Positions 1 through 8,634 of a stretch of 64,000 nucleotides of DNA are shown one piece after another. Location: NCBI GenBank assembly GCA_947652605.1, contig CANTFG010000250.1, positions 1 to 64,000 of the forward strand, in the 5' to 3' direction. Position numbers and translations under genes: made by a program. Position 1 is the first letter of the stretch, and each line of letters begins with the position of its first letter. Source of the DNA: Elmis aenea (Eukaryota > Arthropoda > Insecta > Coleoptera > Elmidae). The notes beneath the pieces are model-generated. The model was not told the DNA's origin and made no database searches. It was given only the letters and a program-made list of their open reading frames with translations.

Positions 1-84
1 GCCGTTTGTCTCAACTATTTTGAAATTTAATTTACAAAGTTATTCAAAAAATTAAAAATTTTGAAAATTTTTCTCGAAAACGGC
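1..84. other. A-monomer dyad: inverted 7-bp arms around an AT palindrome
   Basis: In each standard A monomer, gccgttt (positions 1-7) is matched by its reverse complement aaacggc (positions 78-84). Between them, positions 54-72 read aaaaattttgaaaattttt, a perfect odd-length palindrome with 9-bp arms around one g. The 54 a-to-g variant shortens those arms by one. A single strand could close an 84-nt structure, but the 7-bp stem is weak and the loop large. A protein-binding dyad is as plausible as a hairpin. Confidence 0.7.
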
Positions 85-141
85 TCATACGATTTTGTTC
101 AAATTTTAGTATGTTATAGAGTTTATTTTTCTTAGTATAAT
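1..141. repeat. Reference A monomer (141 bp)
   Basis: This first copy serves as the reference for monomer positions. The next copies begin at 142 and 283, so the period is 141 bp. Frequent variable positions are: 27 (t or g, aatttaa/aatgtaa); 54 (a or g, attaaaa/attgaaa); 74 (ctcg or cgcg); 91-96 (gatttt, ttcttt or tttttt); 97 (ttgttc or ttttttc); 104 (caaat or caaac); and the base before the next monomer's ccg (tgccg or taccg). The same variants recur in fixed combinations, which allows higher-order repeats to be traced. CpG occurs at positions 3, 75, 81 and 90. The monomer is slightly shorter than the 147 bp of a nucleosome core. Confidence 0.97.
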
Positions 142-282
142 GCCGTTTGTCTCAACTATTTTGAAATTTAATTTACAAAGTTATTCAAAAAATTAAAAAT
201 TTTGAAAATTTTTCTCGAAAACGGCTCATACGATTTTGTTCAAATTTTAGTATGTTATAGAGTTTATTTTTCTTAGTATAAT

Positions 283-1220
283 GCTGTTTGTCTCAACTAT
301 TTTGAAATGTAATTTACAAAGTTATTCAAAAAATTAAAAATTTTGAAAATTTTTCTCGAAAACGGCTCATACGATTTTGTTCAAATTTTAGTATGTTATA
401 GAGTTTATTTTTCTTAGTATAATGCCGTTTGTCTCAACTATTTTGAAATTTAATTTACAAAGTTATTCAAAAAATTAAAAATTTTGAAAATTTTTCTCGA
501 AAACGGCTCATACGATTTTGTTCAAATTTTAGTATGTTATAGAGTTTATTTTTCTTAGTATAATGCCGTTTGTCTCAACTATTTTGAAATTTAATTTACA
601 AAGTTATTCAAAAAATTAAAAATTTTGAAAATTTTTCTCGAAAACGGCTCATACTTCTTTGTTCAAATTTTAGTATGTTATAGAGTTTATTTTTCTTAGT
701 ATAATGCCGTTTGTCTCAACTATTTTGAAATTTAATTTACAAAGTTATTCAAAAAATTAAAAATTTTGAAAATTTTTCTCGAAAACGGCTCATACTTTTT
801 TGTTCAAATTTTAGTATGTTATAGAGTTTATTTTTCTTAGTATAATGCCGTTTGTCTCAACTATTTTGAAATTTAATTTACAAAGTTATTCAAAAAATTA
901 AAAATTTTGAAAATTTTTCTCGAAAACGGCTCATACGATTTTGTTCAAATTTTAGTATGTTATAGAGTTTATTTTTCTTAGTATAATGCCGTTTGTCTCA
1001 ACTATTTTGAAATTTAATTTACAAAGTTATTCATAAAATTGAAAATTTTGAAAATTTTTCTCGAAAACGGCTCATACGATTTTGTTCAAATTTTAGTATG
1101 TTATAGAGTTTATTTTTCTTAGTATAATGCCGTTTGTCTCAACTATTTTGAAATTTAATTTACAAAGTTATTCAAAAAATTAAAAATTTTGAAAATTTTT
1201 CTCGAAAACGGCTCATACTT
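283..1220. repeat. Higher-order repeat, 3,474-bp offset, copy 1
   Basis: Rare variants occur here in the same order as 3,474 bp downstream: gctg at 283 (3757), ttcttt with catac at 650 (4124), tttttt at 791 (4265), ttcata at 1030 (4504) and ttcttt at 1214 (4688). The next ttcttt, at 1637, has no partner, so agreement ends before that. The offset equals 25 monomers minus two 25-bp deletions and one single-base deletion. Confidence 0.85.
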
Positions 1221-2396
1221 CTTTGTTCAAATTTTAGTATGTTATAGAGTTTATTTTTCTTAGTATAATGCCGTTTGTCTCAACTATTTTGAAATTTAAT
1301 TTACAAAGTTATTCAAAAAATTAAAAATTTTGAAAATTTTTCTCGAAAACGGCTCATACGATTTTGTTCAAATTTTAGTATGTTATAGAGTTTATTTTTC
1401 TTAGTATAATGCCGTTTGTCTCAACTATTTTGAAATTTAATTTACAAAGTTATTCAAAAAATTAAAAATTTTGAAAATTTTTCTCGAAAACGGCTCATAC
1501 GATTTTGTTCAAATTTTAGTATGTTATAGAGTTTATTTTTCTTAGTATAATGCCGTTTGTCTCAACTATTTTGAAATTTAATTTACAAAGTTATTCAAAA
1601 AATTAAAAATTTTGAAAATTTTTCTCGAAAACGGCTCATACTTCTTTGTTCAATTTTAGTATGTTATAGAGTTTATTTTTCTTAGTATAATGCCGTTTGT
1701 CTCAACTATTTTGAAATTTAATTTACAAAGTTATTCAAAAAATTAAAAATTTTGAAAATTTTTCTCGAAAACGGCTCATACGATTTTGTTCAAATTTTAG
1801 TATGTTATAGAGTTTATTTTTCTTAGTATAATGCCGTTTGTCTCAACTATTTTGAAATTTAATTTACAAAGTTATTCAAAAAACTGAAAATTTTGAAAAT
1901 TTTTCTCGAAAACGGCTCATACGATTTTGTTCAAATTTTAGTATGTTATAGAGTTTATTTTTCTTAGTATAATGCCGTTTGTCTCAACTATTTTGAAATT
2001 TAATTTACAAAGTTATTCAAAAAATTAAAAATTTTGAAAATTTTTCTCGAAAACGGCTCATACGATTTTGTTCAAATTTTAGTATGTTATAGAGTTTATT
2101 TTTCTTAGTATAATGCCGTTTGTCTCAACTATTTTGAAATTTAATTTACAAAGTTATTCAAAAAATTGAAAATTTTGAAAATTTTTCTCGAAAACGGCTC
2201 ATACGATTTTGTTCAAATTTTAGTATGTTATAGAGTTTATTTTTCTTAGTATAATGCCGTTTGTCTCAACTATTTTGAAATTTAATTTACAAAGTTATTC
2301 AAAAAATTAAAAATTTTGAAAATTTTTCTCGAAAACGGCTCATACGATTTTGTTCAAATTTTAGTATGTTATAGAGTTTATTTTTCTTAGTATAAT

Positions 2397-2512
2397 GCCG
2401 TTTGTCTCAACTATTTTGAAATGTAATTTACAAAGTTATTCAAAAAATTAAAAATTTTGAAAAATTTGTTTAAACTTTAGTATGTTATAGAGTTTATTTT
2501 TCTTAGTATAAT
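2397..2512. repeat. 116-bp A-monomer variant (25-bp internal deletion), first of 18
   Basis: The monomer runs gaaaaatttgtttaaac where the standard one has ctcgaaaacggctcatacg. It loses 25 bp, including the aaacggc dyad arm. The next monomer starts taccg instead of tgccg. The other 17 are at 3077, 14973, 17354, 19726, 20406, 23624, 24304, 26394, 27638, 30542, 30940, 32607, 33287, 35518, 36762, 39666 and 40064 (each 116 bp). Those at 26394 and 35518 share an extra change (atttttaaaaatttg). Full-length monomers with caaac followed by taccg also exist (for example 13089), so they are the likely parent type. Confidence 0.93.
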
Positions 2513-3756
2513 ACCGTTTGTCTCAACTATTTTGAAATTTAATTTACAAAGTTATTCAAAAAATTAAAAATTTTGAAAATTTTTCTCGAAAACGGCTCAT
2601 ACTTCTTTGTTCAAATTTTAGTATGTTATAGAGTTTATTTTTCTTAGTATAATGCCGTTTGTCTCAACTATTTTGAAATGTAATTTACAAAGTTATTCAA
2701 AAAATTAAAAATTTTGAAAATTTTTCTCGAAAACGGCTCATACGATTTTGTTCAAATTTTAGTATGTTATAGAGTTTATTTTTCTTAGTATAATGCCGTT
2801 TGTCTCAACTATTTTGAAATTTAATTTACAAAGTTATTCAAAAAATTGAAAATTTTGAAAATTTTTCTCGAAAACGGCTCATACGATTTTGTTCAAATTT
2901 TAGTATGTTATAGAGTTTATTTTTCTTAGTATAATGCCGTTTGTCTCAACTATTTTGAAATTTAATTTACAAAGTTATTCAAAAAATTAAAAATTTTGAA
3001 AATTTTTCTCGAAAACGGCTCATACGATTTTGTTCAAATTTTAGTATGTTATAGAGTTTATTTTTCTTAGTATAATGCCGTTTGTCTCAACTATTTTGAA
3101 ATGTAATTTACAAAGTTATTCAAAAAATTAAAAATTTTGAAAAATTTGTTTAAACTTTAGTATGTTATAGAGTTTATTTTTCTTAGTATAATACCGTTTG
3201 TCTCAACTATTTTGAAATGTAATTTACAAAGTTATTCAAAAAATTAAAAATTTTGAAAATTTTTCGCGAAAACGGCTCATACGATTTTTTTCAAATTTTA
3301 GTATGTTATAGAGTTTATTTTTCTTAGTATAATGCCGTTTGTCTCAACTATTTTGAAATTTAATTTACAAAGTTATTCAAAAAATTAAAAATTTTGAAAA
3401 TTTTTCTCGAAAACGGCTCATACGATTTTGTTCAAATTTTAGTATGTTATAGAGTTTATTTTTCTTAGTATAATGCCGTTTGTCTCAACTATTTTGAAAT
3501 TTAATTTACAAAGTTATTCAAAAAATTAAAAATTTTGAAAATTTTTCTCGAAAACGGCTCATACGATTTTGTTCAAATTTTAGTATGTTATAGAGTTTAT
3601 TTTTCTTAGTATAATGCCGTTTGTCTCAACTATTTTGAAATTTAATTTACAAAGTTATTCAAAAAATTAAAAATTTTGAAAATTTTTCTCGAAAACGGCT
3701 CATACGATTTTGTTCAAATTTTAGTATGTTATAGAGTTTATTTTTCTTAGTATAAT

Positions 3757-4694
3757 GCTGTTTGTCTCAACTATTTTGAAATGTAATTTACAAAGTTATT
3801 CAAAAAATTAAAAATTTTGAAAATTTTTCTCGAAAACGGCTCATACGATTTTGTTCAAATTTTAGTATGTTATAGAGTTTATTTTTCTTAGTATAATGCC
3901 GTTTGTCTCAACTATTTTGAAATTTAATTTACAAAGTTATTCAAAAAATTAAAAATTTTGAAAATTTTTCTCGAAAACGGCTCATACGATTTTGTTCAAA
4001 TTTTAGTATGTTATAGAGTTTATTTTTCTTAGTATAATGCCGTTTGTCTCAACTATTTTGAAATTTAATTTACAAAGTTATTCAAAAAATTAAAAATTTT
4101 GAAAATTTTTCTCGAAAACGGCTCATACTTCTTTGTTCAAATTTTAGTATGTTATAGAGTTTATTTTTCTTAGTATAATGCCGTTTGTCTCAACTATTTT
4201 GAAATTTAATTTACAAAGTTATTCAAAAAATTAAAAATTTTGAAAATTTTTCTCGAAAACGGCTCATACTTTTTTGTTCAAATTTTAGTATGTTATAGAG
4301 TTTATTTTTCTTAGTATAATGCCGTTTGTCTCAACTATTTTGAAATTTAATTTACAAAGTTATTCAAAAAATTAAAAATTTTGAAAATTTTTCTCGAAAA
4401 CGGCTCATACGATTTTGTTCAAATTTTAGTATGTTATAGAGTTTATTTTTCTTAGTATAATGCCGTTTGTCTCAACTATTTTGAAATTTAATTTACAAAG
4501 TTATTCATAAAATTGAAAATTTTGAAAATTTTTCTCGAAAACGGCTCATACGATTTTGTTCAAATTTTAGTATGTTATAGAGTTTATTTTTCTTAGTATA
4601 ATGCCGTTTGTCTCAACTATTTTGAAATTTAATTTACAAAGTTATTCAAAAAATTAAAAATTTTGAAAATTTTTCTCGAAAACGGCTCATACTT
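3757..4694. repeat. Higher-order repeat, 3,474-bp offset, copy 2
   Basis: Partner of 283-1220, carrying the same ordered set of rare variants. A private c-to-t change follows the last ttcttt (gtttaaat near 4699), showing that the copies have diverged slightly. Confidence 0.85.
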
Positions 4695-5379
4695 CTTTGT
4701 TTAAATTTTAGTATGTTATAGAGTTTATTTTTCTTAGTATAATGCCGTTTGTCTCAACTATTTTGAAATTTAATTTACAAAGTTATTCAAAAAATTAAAA
4801 ATTTTGAAAATTTTTCTCGAAAACGGCTCATACGATTTTGTTCAAATTTTAGTATGTTATAGAGTTTATTTTTCTTAGTATAATGCCGTTTGTCTCAACT
4901 ATTTTGAAATTTAATTTACAAAGTTATTCAAAAAATTAAAAATTTTGAAAATTTTTCTCGAAAACGGCTCATACGATTTTGTTCAAATTTTAGTATGTTA
5001 TAGAGTTTATTTTTCTTAGTATAATGCCGTTTGTCTCAACTATTTTGAAATGTAATTTACAAAGTTATTCAAAAAATTAAAAATTTTGAAAATTTTTCTC
5101 GAAAACGGCTCATACGATTTTGTTCAAATTTTAGTATGTTATAGAGTTTATTTTTCTTAGTATAATGCCGTTTGTCTCAACTATTTTGAAATTTAATTTA
5201 CAAAGTTATTCAAAAAATTGAAAATTTTGAAAATTTTTCTCGAAAACGGCTCATACGATTTTGTTCAAATTTTAGTATGTTATAGAGTTTATTTTTCTTA
5301 GTATAATGCCGTTTGTCTCAACTATTTTGAAATTTAATTTACAAAGTTATTCAAAAAATTAAAAATTTTGAAAATTTTT

Positions 5380-8185
5380 CTCGAAAACGGCTCATACTTC
5401 TTTGTTCAAATTTTAGTATGTTATAGAGTTTATTTTTCTTAGTATAATGCCGTTTGTCTCAACTATTTTGAAATTTAATTTACAAAGTTATTCAAAAAAT
5501 TAAAAATTTTGAAAATTTTTCTCGAAAACGGCTCATACGATTTTGTTCAAATTTTAGTATGTTATAGAGTTTATTTTTCTTAGTATAATGCCGTTTGTCT
5601 CAACTATTTTGAAATTTAATTTACAAAGTTATTCAAAAAATTAAAAATTTTGAAAATTTTTCTCGAAAACGGCTCATACGATTTTGTTCAAATTTTAGTA
5701 TGTTATAGAGTTTATTTTTCTTAGTATAATGCCGTTTGTCTCAACTATTTTGAAATGTAATTTACAAAGTTATTCAAAAAATTAAAAATTTTGAAAATTT
5801 TTCTCGAAAACGGCTCATACGATTTTGTTCAAATTTTAGTATGTTATAGAGTTTATTTTTCTTAGTATAATGCCGTTTGTCTCAACTATTTTGAAATTTA
5901 ATTTACAAAGTTATTCAAAAAATTGAAAATTTTGAAAATTTTTCTCGAAAACGGCTCATACGATTTTGTTCAAATTTTAGTATGTTATAGAGTTTATTTT
6001 TCTTAGTATAATGCCGTTTGTCTCAACTATTTTGAAATTTAATTTACAAAGTTATTCAAAAAATTAAAAATTTTGAAAATTTTTCTCGAAAACGGCTCAT
6101 ACGATTTTGTTCAAATTTTAGTATGTTATAGAGTTTATTTTTCTTAGTATAATGCCGTTTGTCTCAACTATTTTGAAATTTAATTTACAAAGTTATTCAA
6201 AAAATTAAAAATTTTGAAAATTTTTCTCGAAAACGGCTCATACTTCTTTGTTCAAATTTTAGTATGTTATAGAGTTTATTTTTCTTAGTATAATGCCGTT
6301 TGTCTCAACTATTTTGAAATTTAATTTACAAAGTTATTCATAAAATTGAAAATTTTGAAAATTTTTCTCGAAAACGGCTCATACGATTTTGTTCAAATTT
6401 TAGTATGTTATAGAGTTTATTTTTCTTAGTATAATGCCGTTTGTCTCAACTATTTTGAAATTTAATTTACAAAGTTATTCAAAAAATTAAAAATTTTGAA
6501 AATTTTTCTCGAAAACGGCTCATACTTCTTTGTTCAAATTTTAGTATGTTATAGAGTTTATTTTTCTTAGTATAATGCCGTTTGTCTCAACTATTTTGAA
6601 ATTTAATTTACAAAGTTATTCAAAAAATTAAAAATTTTGAAAATTTTTCTCGAAAACGGCTCATACGATTTTGTTCAAATTTTAGTATGTTATAGAGTTT
6701 ATTTTTCTTAGTATAATGCCGTTTGTCTCAACTATTTTGAAATTTAATTTACAAAGTTATTCAAAAAATTAAAAATTTTGAAAATTTTTCTCGAAAACGG
6801 CTCATACGATTTTGTTCAAATTTTAGTATGTTATAGAGTTTATTTTTCTTAGTATAATGCCGTTTGTCTCAACTATTTTGAAATGTAATTTACAAAGTTA
6901 TTCAAAAAATTAAAAATTTTGAAAATTTTTCTCGAAAACGGCTCATACGATTTTGTTCAAATTTTAGTATGTTATAGAGTTTATTTTTCTTAGTATAATG
7001 CCGTTTGTCTCAACTATTTTGAAATTTAATTTACAAAGTTATTCAAAAAATTGAAAATTTTGAAAATTTTTCTCGAAAACGGCTCATACGATTTTGTTCA
7101 AATTTTAGTATGTTATAGAGTTTATTTTTCTTAGTATAATGCCGTTTGTCTCAACTATTTTGAAATTTAATTTACAAAGTTATTCAAAAAATTAAAAATT
7201 TTGAAAATTTTTCTCGAAAACGGCTCATACGATTTTGTTCAAATTTTAGTATGTTATAGAGTTTATTTTTCTTAGTATAATGCCGTTTGTCTCAACTATT
7301 TTGAAATTTAATTTACAAAGTTATTCAAAAAATTAAAAATTTTGAAAATTTTTCTCGAAAACGGCTCATACTTCTTTGTTCAAATTTTAGTATGTTATAG
7401 AGTTTATTTTTCTTAGTATAATGCCGTTTGTCTCAACTATTTTGAAATTTAATTTACAAAGTTATTCATAAAATTGAAAATTTTGAAAATTTTTCTCGAA
7501 AACGGCTCATACGATTTTGTTCAAATTTTAGTATGTTATAGAGTTTATTTTTCTTAGTATAATGCCGTTTGTCTCAACTATTTTGAAATTTAATTTACAA
7601 AGTTATTCAAAAAATTAAAAATTTTGAAAATTTTTCTCGAAAACGGCTCATACTTCTTTGTTCAAATTTTAGTATGTTATAGAGTTTATTTTTCTTAGTA
7701 TAATGCCGTTTGTCTCAACTATTTTGAAATTTAATTTACAAAGTTATTCAAAAAATTAAAAATTTTGAAAATTTTTCTCGAAAACGGCTCATACGATTTT
7801 GTTCAAATTTTAGTATGTTATAGAGTTTATTTTTCTTAGTATAATGCCGTTTGTCTCAACTATTTTGAAATTTAATTTACAAAGTTATTCAAAAAATTAA
7901 AAATTTTGAAAATTTTTCTCGAAAACGGCTCATACGATTTTGTTCAAATTTTAGTATGTTATAGAGTTTATTTTTCTTAGTATAATGCCGTTTGTCTCAA
8001 CTATTTTGAAATGTAATTTACAAAGTTATTCAAAAAATTAAAAATTTTGAAAATTTTTCTCGAAAACGGCTCATACGATTTTGTTCAAATTTTAGTATGT
8101 TATAGAGTTTATTTTTCTTAGTATAATGCCGTTTGTCTCAACTATTTTGAAATGTAATTTACAAAGTTATTCAAAAAATTAAAAA
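5380..8185. repeat. 8-monomer higher-order repeat, 1,128 bp, about 2.5 copies
   Basis: Markers recur every 1,128 bp (8 x 141): atgtaa at 5755, 6883 and 8011; ttcttt (catac) at 5393, 6521 and 7649; a second ttcttt at 6239 and 7367; ttcata at 6337 and 7465. The third copy is cut off by B block 1. This is the clearest classical higher-order repeat in the window. Confidence 0.88.
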
Positions 8186-8267
8186 TCGTATTTAGGGGCA
8201 AATAATCCTTAATTTGCTCATAACTAACGTGTATAAGAAGTTTGAAGCCATTTGCTGTAGTTTTATG

Positions 8268-8279
8268 AAAATCGATTTT
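8268..8279. other. 12-bp palindrome aaaatcgatttt in the B unit
   Basis: A perfect palindrome centred on tcga, present in all three B units of each complete block. It lies 81 bases into the unit, upstream of the longer near-palindrome. Confidence 0.8.
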
Positions 8280-8288
8280 TTTGTCGAA

Positions 8289-8320
8289 AAAAGTGCAAAG
8301 ACTATAGCCTTTGTACTTTT
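8289..8320 (+). other. 32-bp near-perfect palindrome in the B unit (potential hairpin)
   Basis: The left half aaaagtgcaaagacta and right half tagcctttgtactttt are reverse complements except at two positions. One is a g-t pair, allowed in RNA from the + strand. The other is an a-c mismatch next to the central ctatag, which becomes a g-t pair on the opposite strand. It lies 102 bases into the unit and occurs in units 1 and 2 of each complete block, about 32 times in the window. Unit 2 of blocks 1-4 has three extra central bases, and block 10 has one. Unit 3 loses it because of gcagagtat and the A junction. Confidence 0.85.
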
Positions 8321-8323
8321 CCC

Positions 8324-8339
8324 ATTTTTCGCGAAAAAT
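8324..8339. other. 16-bp CGCG-centred palindrome in the B unit
   Basis: atttttcgcgaaaaat is a perfect palindrome just after the 32-bp near-palindrome, at the boundary of B units 1/2 and 2/3. A subset of A monomers have changed ctcg to cgcg at position 74 (for example near 3265 and 12065). This creates ttttcgcgaaaa, a shorter version of the same motif. Confidence 0.8.
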
Positions 8340-8634
8340 TGAAAATCGTATTTAGGGGCTAATAATCCTTAATTCGCTCATAACTAATGTGTATAAGAAG
8401 TTTGAAGCCATTTGCTGTAGTTTTAAGAAAATCGATTTTTTTGTCGAAAAAAGTGCAAAGACTATAATAGCCTTTGTACTTTTCCCATTTTTCGCGAAAA
8501 ATTAAAAATCGTATTTAGAGGCTAATAATCCTTAACTTGCTCATAACTAACGTGTATAAGAAGTTTGAAGCCATTTGCTATAGTTTTAAGAAAATCGATT
8601 TTTTTGTCGAAAAAAGTGCAGAGTATATAGCCTT

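Larger units (their letters stand above)
1..8185. repeat. A array segment 1: 58 monomers plus 59 bp, to B block 1
   Basis: There are 58 monomers and then the first 59 bases of the monomer that carries B block 1. Two are 116-bp deletion monomers (2397-2512 and 3077-3192) and one lacks a single base near 1651 (gttcaatttt). With these the length agrees exactly. Order of variants shows higher-order structure. Bases 283-1214 match 3757-4688 at a 3,474-bp offset (shared rare gctg start, tttttt variant and ttcata variant). From about 5.4 kb an 8-monomer 1,128-bp unit repeats up to block 1. Confidence 0.95.
8186..8634. repeat. B block 1 (left lineage): 160 + 163 + ~125 bp
   Basis: Three tandem units start at 8187, 8347 and 8510. 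Units 1 and 2 are complete and unit 3 is cut after tatagccttt. Unit 1 has gggcaaataatcc, and unit 2 carries an extra ata (actataatagcc), making it 163 bp. Unit 3 has aaaaaagtgcagag. The block starts after A position 59, where A and B share aaaaat, and A resumes near position 126 (tttttcttag). The following monomer is the gtctt / ctcttacgatttgg type. I do not recognise the family. Confidence 0.95.

Noticed and set aside
60..90. CENP-B box in ctcgaaaacggctc
   Set aside because: The spacing between the cg and cgg parts is wrong for the known box pattern (ttcg, seven bases, cggg), and the final g is missing.
100..141. Promoter-like ttgttc ... tatgttatag / ttagtataat motif
   Set aside because: It recurs in every monomer with no downstream gene. 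In DNA this AT-rich, TATA-like strings are expected by chance.
1..8185. CRISPR array
   Set aside because: The repeat is 141 bp with no unique spacers. Every part of the period is repeated, and no cas-like genes are present.
8289..8340. Rho-independent terminator (hairpin followed by t-run)
   Set aside because: The stem is AT-rich, the downstream sequence is cccattttt, and the context is a eukaryotic satellite with no transcription unit.
8186..8634. B block as a transposable element insertion
   Set aside because: It is internally tandem, has no terminal inverted or long terminal repeats and no visible target-site duplication. About 66 bases of the A monomer (positions 60-125) are missing at the site.
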